This document shows, in pieces, positions 37,592 to 46,988 of a stretch of 64,000 bases of DNA. Source of the stretch: Naumovozyma dairenensis CBS 421 (Eukaryota; Ascomycota; Saccharomycetes; Saccharomycetales; Saccharomycetaceae). The notes under the pieces were generated by a model. That model worked only from the letters and a program-made list of their open reading frames with translations, searched no databases and was not told the DNA's origin. The position numbers were made by a program, and so were the translations under genes. Every line of letters begins with the position of its first letter. Position 1 is the stretch's first letter. The stretch is taken from contig NC_016479.1 in the NCBI RefSeq assembly GCF_000227115.2, forward strand, positions 1,052,686 to 1,116,685, in the 5' to 3' direction.

Positions 37592-39170
37592 TTTGATAAA
37601 GAGTATCGTGACGTAAATCTTGTAAGCTAGCAACTTTACTAGCAAAAAATGATAAATTTGAATCTTGTTTTATTTAAACAACCAATAGTTCTTCCTTCCA
37701 TTCCATTAGGGTTTTTAAATCTTGTATTTTGACATATTACTGCCTTTGTATTTCAAAGTCATTCTTGTCCATCAAAGTATTGTGACACTTTCTTCAAAGA
37801 AATCTGATTCACGAATTACGACAATTAGCATATTGTCAACATTCTTACAAACTTTTAGAAAGAGACGACATCTACACTTAGAAAATTCCTGAACTATTAT
37901 TAGTTCATATTAAAATTCTAGGGTATTAACTTCAAAGATCCTAAGAAATGTATATGGATTCTTGAATGTGCCAGGATAAAGGCGACTGAGTCAATTAAAT
38001 AATATTCATTAAACATCAAGTCTGCTTCCCTATATAATATATATGTATATTTTTTACAAAACCATGCATGGTGATCTTGTTCAAGCTATTTCATTATAGT
38101 AATTTCCTCTTTCTATTCCATAGTCTTGGTACTTTTCCTAAGTAATTTTTGTTTACTTTTTAAAGAATAAAACTAAATTTTTAAATATAATTTGTTAATT
38201 TCGGAAACGAATAACTCTTGGATAAAAAGTAAACAAAAAGAAGAATTTTTTTTTCTTGGTGTCTACATTCCCTTCAATTTGTGTTCCAATTTAAAAGGTT
38301 AACTCCAATATCTTTTTTTGAATTTTTTTATTTCTTTTGTCTGCATTTATTTTACTCCTATTGGGATTATAAAACTTTCGGGGAAGATATCATTCCACTG
38401 TCACTTTTTCTTATATCAAATTATACCAACATAAAGCTTTTAAAATAAGTTCATGCTCAGTACCATTTTTTCTTATTATCTATATATCTTTTCCACAAAT
38501 AACCAAGAAAAAAATCACCAGACTAAGCAAGATTTGTTCCCCATCTTTACAATTAGATATATATATATATATATATAATACTAAGTAACGTTTCCACGTC
38601 ATGAAAAAAGAAGTAAAGGGATAGTTAGTTGTTGGAAACACTGTTTTTGATTGTTACATAATTGTAACGACTTTATAAATACTCCACAAAAACCCGATTA
38701 TAAGTTCCGTTCGTCTCTCTTCATCTCACCCGTAGAGAGCGCTAAGGTAGACATATGGGACCATTGATCAACAATCTTCCTTTTTAAGTAAACTACTAGG
38801 GTACTGTTTCATACTTAACTTCAATATTGTTAAAGATATTTATTCTAATAATAATGCTATTAAAATGCAAGAGGGCCAACATAAGATTTTACGACGCTAT
38901 TTCAAGTGCACGAAATCAAAATTGTGCGTCACAGTCTACATCACTTTCAACGAGGGAATTTTCCAAATTTTTAAATTTTTTTTTTTTCTAAAATTTTTGA
39001 AAAATAATGCGATGAGTTCTGAAATCTCGAATTGTTTTATATGGTACTAAACTATTAACATTTATGTGTTCTCTATTAACTTTTATACATAACAACTAGT
39101 TCACGTAATACTTCATTGTACTATATCCGAATAAATAAATCTCCGACCTTCCCTTCCAAAATTCTCATAG
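37592..39170. other. Long spacer between divergent DBF20 and RPC40
   Basis: At 1.6 kb this is the longest gene-free stretch in the central part. The right end is the RPC40 promoter. A 45-codon plus-strand frame (38854-38991) begins with ATG in a good A(-3) context, with a TATAAATA about 180 bp upstream and a pyrimidine-rich leader. It ends in a poly-Phe run from a T-tract, so it is probably not coding. An AT dinucleotide run lies at about 38556-38578. TGTTGGAAACA at 38632 and ATCAACA at 38766-38772 look like LTR ends but have no duplication around them. Confidence 0.4.
38980..39017 (+). promoter_or_regulatory. RRPE and PAC boxes upstream of RPC40
   Basis: AAAATTTTTGAAAAA (about 38990-39005) is an RRPE-type box. 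GCGATGAG at 39010-39017, followed by TT, is an exact PAC box (GCGATGAGNT; Dot6/Tod6 site). They lie 150-180 bp before the RPC40 ATG, the normal arrangement for Pol I/III subunit and ribosome-biogenesis genes. Confidence 0.8.
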
Positions 39171-40178
39171 ATGTCAAATATTGTTGGTATTGAGTATAAT
39201 CGTGTTAACAACACCACCGCAAACGATTTCCCAGGTTTCTCATCCGATGGTTCTAATGCTTGGGATGTTGAAAAATTCAAAGAGACATTTGATGTCCAAA
39301 TAACAAGTTTAAGTGAAAGAGAAGCCAATTTTGACTTAATTAACATCGATACTTCCATGGCTAATGCATTCCGTCGTATTATGATTTCAGAAGTTCCATC
39401 CGTTGCTGCAGAATACGTTTATTTCTTAACTAACACCTCAGTTATCCAAGATGAAGTGTTGGCTCATAGAATTGGTATGATTCCATTGAAAGTCGATCCT
39501 GACATGCTAAGTTGGATCGATACAAGTCTATCTGAAGAGGAAAAATTCACAGATGACAATACCGTTGTCATGAGTTTGAATATTAAATGTACAAGAAATT
39601 TAAATGCTCCAAAGGATTGTACTGACCCTAAGATTCTTTATCATAATTCTAGTGTTTATGCTAAGGATTTGAAATTTGAACCTCAAGGGAAACAAGTAGA
39701 AACATTTGCTAAATGTCCAGTGGTACCATCTGATCCGGATATTTTGTTGGCTAAGCTAAGGCCCGATCAAGAAATTTCCTTGAGAGTTCATTGCATCTTG
39801 GGTGTTGGTGGTGATCATGCTAAATTCTCTCCAGTATCTACTGCATCTTATAGACTATTACCTCATATTAATATTCTTAAACCAATAACTGGAGAACAAG
39901 CTATAAAATTCCAAAAATGTTTTTTACCAGGTGTCATTGGTATCAATGAAGAAACTGGTGAAGCTTATGTGAAAGATGCTAGAAAGGATACTGTATCGAG
40001 AGAAGTGTTAAGACATGAAGAATTTAATGATAAGGTTAAGTTAGGTAGAATAAGAGATCATTTCATTTTCAATGTCGAAAGTACAGGTGCGATGACACCA
40101 GAAGAGATTTTTTTCAAATCTGTTAGAATTTTGAAGAATAAAGCAAGTTATTTAAAAAATTGTCCAATAACTCAATAA
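39171..40178 (+). CDS. RPC40: RNA polymerase I and III shared subunit AC40
   Basis: Alpha-like subunit that pairs with Rpc19 to nucleate assembly of Pol I and Pol III. The product is 335 aa, the same length as S. cerevisiae Rpc40. The alpha-type signature NAFRRIMISEVPSVAAEYV lies at about 64-83, followed by DEVLAHRIGMIPLKVDP. The C-terminal dimerisation part FIFNVESTGAMTPEEIFFKSVRIL lies near 300-323. The start MSNIVGIEYNRV fits the family. PAC and RRPE boxes lie upstream. It is convergent with GLD1, as in S. cerevisiae (YPR110C/YPR109W). Confidence 0.97.
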   Translation: MSNIVGIEYNRVNNTTANDFPGFSSDGSNAWDVEKFKETFDVQITSLSEREANFDLINIDTSMANAFRRIMISEVPSVAAEYVYFLTNTSVIQDEVLAHRIGMIPLKVDPDMLSWIDTSLSEEEKFTDDNTVVMSLNIKCTRNLNAPKDCTDPKILYHNSSVYAKDLKFEPQGKQVETFAKCPVVPSDPDILLAKLRPDQEISLRVHCILGVGGDHAKFSPVSTASYRLLPHINILKPITGEQAIKFQKCFLPGVIGINEETGEAYVKDARKDTVSREVLRHEEFNDKVKLGRIRDHFIFNVESTGAMTPEEIFFKSVRILKNKASYLKNCPITQ

Positions 40179-40495
40179 ATATACAAGGGTTAGAGAAACA
40201 ACAAAGCTGCAAATGGAAGACAACAACATATAGATTTACCATTAATAGAACAACCCTCCCATTCTCGCCTTATCATTCATTTAAAAATAGATACGTATAT
40301 ACGAATGTAATATTTTTTGTATACTCAATATTATTATAAAAGAGGCTCATTATCAAAATAGGAAAATAATGATATTTGTAAAAATATATTAATTTTTCCC
40401 AATCGGACAGTTCGATTGGGATGTATATGCAAAATATTGTTTGTGTTTGTATGTATGCATGTATGCATGTATGTGTATATTTATAATATTTACGT
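40179..40495. other. RPC40/GLD1 convergent spacer with a TGTATGCA-type repeat
   Basis: This 317 bp spacer lies between converging stops. A run of TGTATGCATG units covers about 40446-40477. An inverted pair CCAATCGGAC / TTCGATTGGG at about 40398-40420 could fold as a terminator-like hairpin. No gene is seen. Confidence 0.5.
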
Positions 40496-41482
40496 CTATA
40501 TCATTAAATCAACAATTTTGGAAATGTCGATAGTTGTCAAGAATACATGTCCCGTATACCCATCCTGATCAATAGTTGGTCCATCGATATCATTTTCAGT
40601 ATTATCAATAGTTTCATCAGGCGCAAATTCTGAAAAATTATAACAGGTCAAACTAAACAAAAGGAATTGGGAAATTAATATGAAGAAATCGAATGAAATC
40701 ATCCCGAAATTCCCTGCAAAATTGTTTCTAGGGAGAGGTTCACCAATTAGTTGTAGGAAAATGGAAGTCGCTCTAAGTTCACCTCTAATTAATCCATCGT
40801 CATGATTATAAGGGGATGGAATATCTCTCAAATCACCGTTTAGATGATTATCATTCATCTTACCAATGAAATCCTTGGGAAATATGATTGCCAAGACTAC
40901 TACGAATAGATTTAATGTAAATGACCCATGGAAAAGAAGCTTTTGTATCTTCTCTTTAATTATTTTAAAATCTTCCATGCTAAAAGCATTCGAATCAATA
41001 GATGATGATAAAGGTCTTTCGCCTTGTTCCAAATCAGGAGTTGCGCTTGATTCAGGAAATGCGCCGGGCATTGGGATACCATTAGACGACCTTGATCCTA
41101 TTAGTAGAGTTGTGGTAGTATCACCTAGTCTACTACTATTGTTAATATTACTATCATTACCATTCGTTGTATTTGGCGGTGTATCATTAGCTATAAATGT
41201 TGATAACCGAGGAATACCTGCCGTTAAACCTTGCATTTGAATACGGTTAGGGAATGGATTCGAAAGAAAGGATTGAACCATACATCTTAAGATTAAGCTC
41301 CATACTGTAGTACCATATTTAATATATTGTAATATAATTAAGAAATATCCCAAAAATGTCAGTTTATTGACTAAATTTATTTGGAAGGTCCTGTTCCTTT
41401 GTCTATATGTCTCTTTATTTCGAAGAATTCTTTGTGATTCCGCCTGAATATTTGGTAAATCTCTATGTATTCTATTTTCCAT
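40496..41482 (-). CDS. GLD1: DUF1746 membrane protein, Golgi subunit of the Dsc ubiquitin ligase (Gld1)
   Basis: Ortholog by position of YPR109W (294 aa), known as Gld1, which directs the Dsc ubiquitin ligase to Golgi and endosomes. The product here is 328 aa. The N-terminal part NLVNKLTFLGYFLIILQYIKYGTTVWSLILR (about 36-66) is the DUF1746 start with its first two membrane segments. Further hydrophobic stretches are FTLNLFVVVLAIIFP (about 192-206) and FDFFILISQFLLFSLTCYNF (about 270-290). Between them is an Asn/Thr-rich loop (about 95-170) that accounts for the extra length. Call rests on synteny, topology and modest sequence likeness. Confidence 0.8.
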   Translation of the reverse strand: MENRIHRDLPNIQAESQRILRNKETYRQRNRTFQINLVNKLTFLGYFLIILQYIKYGTTVWSLILRCMVQSFLSNPFPNRIQMQGLTAGIPRLSTFIANDTPPNTTNGNDSNINNSSRLGDTTTTLLIGSRSSNGIPMPGAFPESSATPDLEQGERPLSSSIDSNAFSMEDFKIIKEKIQKLLFHGSFTLNLFVVVLAIIFPKDFIGKMNDNHLNGDLRDIPSPYNHDDGLIRGELRATSIFLQLIGEPLPRNNFAGNFGMISFDFFILISQFLLFSLTCYNFSEFAPDETIDNTENDIDGPTIDQDGYTGHVFLTTIDISKIVDLMI

Positions 41483-41969
41483 ACTTTGATTTTATTTCGT
41501 TTTGTGATTCTTCTTTGTTGTTTTAATAACGAACCACTTCGCTAAATGTAAATGTAATGAAAGTAATTTTAGTAAGCAGATTTGTCGATAGGATATCCTT
41601 AGGATAGTACAAGTTAAAGGACACGATTAGGTTATTCTCAGTTAAATACGAGAACCATTCAGTTAAGGTTAACAATAAATGGATGTATTCAAGTTGTTGG
41701 CCTTATGCTATATCTCTTCAAATAGATCCTTATCATAAAGTTCAAGTTCCAGTCTTCGCGCTGTAATTATAACCCTTAGTGAATTTCAGTTCGAACTCGA
41801 TGAAAGAGAATCGACAACTAGTAGTAATATTGTTGTCATTTTGCCTAAAAAGAGGGATTCGAGAAGTAATACTCTGGTTATAGACCTTAGAAATCCATAC
41901 GAAGTTATAGTCTACAGACCCTTACTTATTTGTACTTCTACATTGTTTTTTGAAAAATAAAAAAAAAAT
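41483..41969. other. GLD1 promoter region
   Basis: This 487 bp stretch runs up to the 3' side of tRNA-Thr(TGT). The A-run at about 41956-41968 is the tRNA terminator on the minus strand. No other feature is recognised. Confidence 0.45.
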
Positions 41970-42041
41970 TGCCACCTGCCAGAATTGAACTAGCGACCTC
42001 TGCATTACAAGTGCAGCGCTCTACCACTAAGCTAAGGCGGC
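41970..42041 (-). tRNA. tRNA-Thr (TGT)
   Basis: A 72-nt cloverleaf on the minus strand. The acceptor GCCGCCT pairs with AGGTGGC (one G-T pair). The anticodon stem CTGCA/TGCAG encloses the loop CTTGTAA, giving TGT, which decodes Thr ACA/ACG. The B box is AGTTCAATTCT. No intron. A long A-run on the 3' side gives the terminator. Copy C of the repeat starts 16 bp upstream. Confidence 0.96.
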
Positions 42042-42057
42042 ATTACTAACATTTTTC

Positions 42058-43131
42058 TGTAAAATATGATTTGGATATAGTTTTGAATCTTGATTTTCTG
42101 ACGAGAAGACTATAAGATTCTTATGAAATGTATGATTTTTGTTGCTCTCTTCTTATATAGTATAAGATGATAACTAATAAAAGATATAAAGTAACGACTG
42201 AAACGTTTCTAATTCCAGCTCGACCCTTAGTCCTTTTATATCTTTCAAAATTATTTTATCTAATCGCTTGCCCGTCATAGTTAGCTTAGATAATCAACGA
42301 GCTTATTTAATCATATTTCGTTCTGGAACATTTGATAATTTGGGGATCATATTGTATCATAGACGTACTCCTTAATCTTGTGTTACTCCTTATGTTATTC
42401 TGTTTCATTGTAATGCACTGTGTTACTAAAATAGGAGTAGGATAAAGATTGGATAGGACAATAATAGAATGGTAATAGAATGTGAATAGGGATAGGATAG
42501 AAATACAGGAGATAAAGTAAAGTTAGTAGTATCTTACTTACATTAGCTCCTAATTAGTTTCTCCACATAATTACGGCTTATGATAATGATGATAAAGTAA
42601 TAACTTGGTAAGTCAAATAAATTCTAGAAGTTCATATAATATCTCGTTGAAGTCATGCATGCATAAAACAAAATTCGTAATCATGAACACCGCTCTCAAA
42701 GTCCTTTCGACTAGGTGCTCCGCAGGACACTCTAAATACTTGTAGGTTTGATTAGGAGAGACTAATCCAGAACGCCTGAGTAAACACTCAGCAAAACCAT
42801 ACAACTTAACCGACCCAATACATAACTTTTGTACGCATGGCCGGCCGAAACCGTAGACGTGGCTGCAATCAAAAACAATCTTAATAATAATAAGATAACA
42901 CTTGCATGGCATTCGACTTAATTCAACAAACGATATTCAATTATAATTCAATAAACGTTATACAGCTACAAACATGTATGGTGCATAACATAGTTCGGGT
43001 CATTACTTCGAACCTGGTGAACTTCATAATAATAATTCTTGACTTGCTTTTCTAAAACGACTCATAACATCATGACAGTAATTACTCAAATAATAATAAA
43101 TAAACATACTTCTTTGTGAAACTTTGGACTA
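42058..43131 (-). mobile_element. tRNA-upstream LTR-like repeat, copy C, cut by an assembly gap
   Basis: Nearly identical to copy A from TGTAAAATATGATTTGG to the TTTGG at 43123-43127, about 1.07 kb. It differs by scattered substitutions and a small indel near 42660. After 43127 four bases do not match, then N's begin. In copy A 41 bp remain from this point to the LTR end, close to the 44-base gap, so the gap probably hides the end of a solo copy. A purine-rich tract with GGATAG-type repeats lies at about 42430-42510. It starts 16 bp upstream of tRNA-Thr, with the same orientation to the tRNA as copies A, B and D. Confidence 0.65.
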
Positions 43132-43175
43132 NNNNNNNNNNNNNNNNNNNNNNNNNNNNNNNNNNNNNNNNNNNN
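43132..43175. other. Assembly gap (44 N)
   Basis: Undetermined bases. The gap falls at the far end of repeat copy C, where a repeated sequence would break an assembly. The true content could be 41 bp of LTR end or a longer element. Confidence 0.99.
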
Positions 43176-43307
43176 ATTGAAGAGAGCTTTAGCTTTTTCT
43201 TTTCTAATTAGTAATTATAATAGTTTAATTATATATACATATATATATATATATATATAATATAATATAATGTCGGAATGTGTCAACGAAGAAGATTATT
43301 GTTCCAG

Positions 43308-44570
43308 TTATGCTACACGATCAGTTCCTGTTAATCTAACCGAAGCACCATATTTTTGTAATTTAGTTAATAGACCATCACCTTGTTTAACCAGGAGATG
43401 GAATTGGGCATTTTTGTTATCTGGTCGATTTGTTTCCACAATCCCATTGACTCTATCGATGACACAATTCAATTGCTTATTTGGAATAAATTTCCCTAAA
43501 TCGTTATCTAAGAACTCCACGGAGACACCGAATGAACTTGCCATTGATCTTAATGATAGTGTCTTGTATGAATCTAATAATTGGGCATAAACTTTTCTTC
43601 TCATTTCTCTAACAAAGAAATCTGCATGTTTATTCAAATATTTACATGGAATTAAAACATTATCATAAGTTTCCAAAAGATATGAGAAATAACTTGAATA
43701 ATCTGAAGTATAGAGAGAAATTGTCAACGAAGAAATGGATTGTAATGCAGATGTGGTAGTCAATAAAGATAACAATTCAGGAGAATCAATAATTTTATTT
43801 TTCAAATCTGTTCTTTCCAAAGTAAATAACCCAGCAACAGAAGCATATGTGGCAATCTTATCATATGAAGTTAATTCCACTGAAGTGAATGTAGCTAAGG
43901 AATCCACTAACAAGTTAGCAGCTTCTTTAAAATCTCTTACAGCAAGACAATGAATACCCTTATAAGTTTTATATCTATTTCTTCTTTCCCAATCCCCACC
44001 TTTTTCAATCAAAGAATTAACTTGTTCCAATTTCTCCTTAACATAAACTTGATCATTATAAAAGAACCCCATTCTTGCAATAGTCAACATAACATCAATC
44101 TTAGCACCAGTAGAAATAGCCATTTTTAATACTTGTTTCAATGTGATTTCCATATTTTCTTTATCACCAATTTGTGCATAATATTCACCCAATGCAATAT
44201 AACGATGAGCCATTTCTAAATCTCCCTCATCTTCATTTTCCACTTTTTTAATATTATCTTTTAATTCATTAATCTTTGCTTCATTTAATGCATTCAATTT
44301 GGAATAAAAAGAAGGGTTCCATGGAAGGATAGATAATTCATCACACGCATATTTATAAAATGGACCCATTTCTTCTAATTCAATGGCTTCTAATATGGTC
44401 TTCGTGGCATCTTCATGAAGGTGAGATAGGTTGGGTTTCGTTAAAAGGAAAGCTGTTTCGGAGACTTCAAAGTTTGGAACTTTATGGACTTCTGGGTCTT
44501 GGAATTGTGTAGTTTCTTCTTCTTCTTCTTCTTCTTCCTCCTTCTTGTTGTAGTTCTTTGAGTCAGTCAT
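43308..44570 (-). CDS. RPN7: 26S proteasome regulatory lid subunit Rpn7
   Basis: Lid subunit that scaffolds the 19S regulatory particle. The product is 420 aa (S. cerevisiae 429). After an acidic N-terminus (EEEEEEEEE, from a GAA/GAG microsatellite) comes the Rpn7 helical domain, with ALGEYYAQIGDKENMEITL and YKGIHCLAVRDFKEAANLLVDSLATF. The C-terminal PCI domain holds LLDSYKTLSLRSMASSFGVSVEFLDNDLGKFI at about 335-367. The product ends RLTGTDRVA. The ATG gives MTDSKNYN. A PACE box GGTGGCAAA lies about 110 bp upstream. It is divergent from YTH1, as in S. cerevisiae. Confidence 0.96.
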   Translation of the reverse strand: MTDSKNYNKKEEEEEEEEETTQFQDPEVHKVPNFEVSETAFLLTKPNLSHLHEDATKTILEAIELEEMGPFYKYACDELSILPWNPSFYSKLNALNEAKINELKDNIKKVENEDEGDLEMAHRYIALGEYYAQIGDKENMEITLKQVLKMAISTGAKIDVMLTIARMGFFYNDQVYVKEKLEQVNSLIEKGGDWERRNRYKTYKGIHCLAVRDFKEAANLLVDSLATFTSVELTSYDKIATYASVAGLFTLERTDLKNKIIDSPELLSLLTTTSALQSISSLTISLYTSDYSSYFSYLLETYDNVLIPCKYLNKHADFFVREMRRKVYAQLLDSYKTLSLRSMASSFGVSVEFLDNDLGKFIPNKQLNCVIDRVNGIVETNRPDNKNAQFHLLVKQGDGLLTKLQKYGASVRLTGTDRVA

Positions 44571-44867
44571 CTTTTGCTCTAATATGCTTGAGTATCTATT
44601 TTGCTGATATCAGTGTGATTGTTTCAACTTTCCAGATATATATCTTGTATTGTATTTGTATTTGTATTAGTATCAAAAGGTGGCAAATTTCTTCTTTAAT
44701 GTGTGTGTGTGTGTGTGTGTAAGATTTGTTACGGGGAAAAATATAATCGAAGATTATACATAGAAGAAAGAAGAACATACATAACGTTACATAAAGAAGT
44801 CGATAAGTAATTGAAGGAAGAGCTAATCATAGTGTCTGTGAGAAAGGCAAGATACATACATAACAAT
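44571..44867. promoter_or_regulatory. RPN7-YTH1 divergent promoter with Rpn4 (PACE) box
   Basis: GGTGGCAAA at 44679-44687 on the plus strand is an exact proteasome-associated control element, the site for Rpn4. It lies 109 bp from the RPN7 ATG. A GT dinucleotide run follows at 44701-44720. The same region drives YTH1 in the other direction. Confidence 0.85.
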
Positions 44868-45515
44868 ATGTCGCTAATACATTTCAAAACTCAAGAATAC
44901 CCATTCAAGTTTGAACCCTTTCTAAGACAAGAATATTCTTTTGGTCTTGATCCTGACAGGCCCATTTGTGAAGATTTTGACTATCATATTGGAGAAAGAT
45001 CATGTCCTCGTGGTAATCTATGTCCTAAAAAGCATGTTCTTGGTATATTTCAAAACAAGATTGTTTGTAAGCACTGGCTTCGTGGTCTTTGTAAGAAGAA
45101 TGATCAATGTGAATATTTACATGAATATAATTTAAGGAAGATGCCTGAATGTGTTTTTTATTCTAAGAATGGGTATTGTACTCAAACACCTGAATGTCAA
45201 TATTTACATATTGATCCTATGAGTAAGATACCTAGGTGTGAAGATTATGATGTTGGGTTTTGTTCATTGGGTGATGGTTGTCCTAGAAGACATATTAAGA
45301 AGATTATTTGTCAACGATATTTGAATGGGTTTTGTCCATTGGGACCTGAATGTGATATGTCTCATCCCAAGTTCAATATCAATGTATCTAATTATATGAT
45401 TGATAATATTGAGAAATATAAGATTAAGAAGGATGAAGAGATCAATACTAAGAAGATGGATGAAGAGAAAGAAAGAAGATTGAATGCAATTATTAATGGT
45501 GAAATTGAAACATAA
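44868..45515 (+). CDS. YTH1: CCCH zinc-finger mRNA 3' end processing factor Yth1
   Basis: Subunit of cleavage and polyadenylation factor (CPSF30 family) that contacts pre-mRNA near the poly(A) site. The product is 215 aa (S. cerevisiae 208). I chose the ATG at 44868 because MSLIHFKTQEYPFKFEPFLRQEYSF aligns with the known start; an upstream in-frame extension has no counterpart. Five CCCH fingers are visible in turn, for example CPRGNLCPKKH, CKHWLRGLCKKNDQCEYLH, CVFYSKNGYCTQTPECQYLH, CSLGDGCPRRH and CQRYLNGFCPLGPECDMSH. The C-terminal helix ends MDEEKERRLNAIINGEIET. Only 45 bp separate its stop from that of convergent ISR1. Confidence 0.97.
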   Translation: MSLIHFKTQEYPFKFEPFLRQEYSFGLDPDRPICEDFDYHIGERSCPRGNLCPKKHVLGIFQNKIVCKHWLRGLCKKNDQCEYLHEYNLRKMPECVFYSKNGYCTQTPECQYLHIDPMSKIPRCEDYDVGFCSLGDGCPRRHIKKIICQRYLNGFCPLGPECDMSHPKFNINVSNYMIDNIEKYKIKKDEEINTKKMDEEKERRLNAIINGEIET

Positions 45516-45560
45516 GAATAGACAAAGGATTCATGATGATTGTATGAGACCTGAATATTT

Positions 45561-46988
45561 TCAGGTATATTTATTTAATAAATAATCTAAGGTGACCCTT
45601 TTAATTAAGATATCGTCAATGATACTTATTTCCTGAGACCAATTTGATAGATATGTTTGGTTTAAGTTCATTGTATTTAAAATGATAGGATTATTTTTCA
45701 AGATGGTGTTAATAATGAATGTCATATTACTGTTGGATTGAGGTGTGATTCTATCAGTATTGCAATCATTATTGTTATCATTAAATGATAGGTTTTGATA
45801 AGGTTCAAATTTTGTAATGAATGATAAAAGGCAAAGACCCATGGAATATAAATCAGTTTGTGAGGAGAAAAATTTATAATTAAATTTATTTTCAATAATT
45901 TCTGGTGGACAATATTCCAAAGTTGATTCAATGTTGATATTATTGACTTCACTGCCATTCGAGTTCGAATTTGGGTTTGAATTTGATGGTATAAGTATTT
46001 TGGAAGAAGCGAGATCGATTATATGGAATATCATTGTATCATCATTATAATGAAAATTATTATTGTCATGTATATCTCGTTCATTTAATACAATATTTGA
46101 AGTCTTTATATCACAATGTATAACATTTTTCAGATTAAATAATTTTAAATATAATAAAAGATCTTTGAATAGTTTCATCCATAATTTTTTGTATTCAGTT
46201 ATATTTGTGGATTGTTGTATAGTTGTATTTGTGCATGTATTGTTCTGAATATTTTTTTTTTGTATTGATTGAATGAATTGGTATAAAGTTGATGTATATT
46301 TAGGTAAAATCAAAATTGGTAAAAAAGTCGAAGAAGATGATGAACTTTTCAAATAGATGATATTTTGGTAAGGGAAGAGTCGATTATTATGCAAATAATG
46401 ATAAAATAATAATTCGTTTAAGATAAATTTTGAATATTTTTCATTTTTTGGAAATTTAATTATACATGATGACAATTGTTTATCATTATTTAAATTTTGA
46501 TATGTCAATTCATATACTTGTGTAAATGACCCATGATTTATAAGATTAATTTTCAATTGAATATTTTCATTATCTTGAGTTGTAATCTTAATAGTTTTCT
46601 TGCTGTTAATCCTATCTATAGTAATATTTTGATCTCTTAAGAAATCCACTATTATTTGTGAACTTTCAGAAGCAGACGCAGAAGCAGAAGCAGATAACAA
46701 GGTGTTATTTTCAAAGGAGAGAATTTGTTTAGCGAATTGATTCAGAAAGAATGAATCGGTGTAAGTATTATTATCACTAAAATTATTATTTTGAGATCTG
46801 GAAAGTACTTTTATAGTCTCTACAGTATCTTGGCATGATGGGATGGTAATGGAAATATTAATTCTACTAAAGTCATTAATAAGATAGGGTAAATCTGGGA
46901 ACGATGATGATTGAGAAGAAATATAATCCTGACGCGACAACAATTCAGGAGGTGATAAAGATGGTGTAGTGGTAGGATTCATGACCAT
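45561..46988 (-). CDS. ISR1: Isr1-like protein kinase
   Basis: The product is 475 aa (S. cerevisiae Isr1 443). S. cerevisiae Isr1 is a Pho85-controlled kinase that inhibits hexosamine synthesis through Gfa1. The kinase core is divergent but in order: a Lys in SSCIIKFPKNEKYSKFILNE, the catalytic loop IHCDIKTSNIVL (HRD replaced by HCD), IIDLASSK (DFG replaced by DLA), then the activation-segment end TLEYCPPEIIE and the helix SQTDLYSMGLCLLSFITKFEPY. The S. cerevisiae protein as I recall it has HGDIKTANIL and a DFT-type motif, so such departures are typical of the family. The N-terminus and loops are rich in Asn and Ser. A second ATG lies two codons in. Position between YTH1 and PIL1/COG4 matches YPR106W. 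Confidence 0.88.
   Translation of the reverse strand: MVMNPTTTPSLSPPELLSRQDYISSQSSSFPDLPYLINDFSRINISITIPSCQDTVETIKVLSRSQNNNFSDNNTYTDSFFLNQFAKQILSFENNTLLSASASASASESSQIIVDFLRDQNITIDRINSKKTIKITTQDNENIQLKINLINHGSFTQVYELTYQNLNNDKQLSSCIIKFPKNEKYSKFILNELLFYHYLHNNRLFPYQNIIYLKSSSSSSTFLPILILPKYTSTLYQFIQSIQKKNIQNNTCTNTTIQQSTNITEYKKLWMKLFKDLLLYLKLFNLKNVIHCDIKTSNIVLNERDIHDNNNFHYNDDTMIFHIIDLASSKILIPSNSNPNSNSNGSEVNNINIESTLEYCPPEIIENKFNYKFFSSQTDLYSMGLCLLSFITKFEPYQNLSFNDNNNDCNTDRITPQSNSNMTFIINTILKNNPIILNTMNLNQTYLSNWSQEISIIDDILIKRVTLDYLLNKYT

Noticed and set aside
38195..38215. Possible centromere CDEIII core (GTTTCCGAAATTAA on the minus strand)
   Set aside because: No CDEI-like RTCACRTG and no 80-90 bp strongly AT-rich CDEII at the expected distance; the TG before the core is also missing.
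38632..38772. Possible small LTR with TGTTGGAA...CAACA ends in the DBF20-RPC40 spacer
   Set aside because: No flanking duplication, only about 140 bp, no second copy in the window, and no nearby tRNA.
44811..44867. Upstream in-frame extension of YTH1
   Set aside because: The extra 19 codons have no counterpart; the ATG at 44868 aligns with the known Yth1 start.
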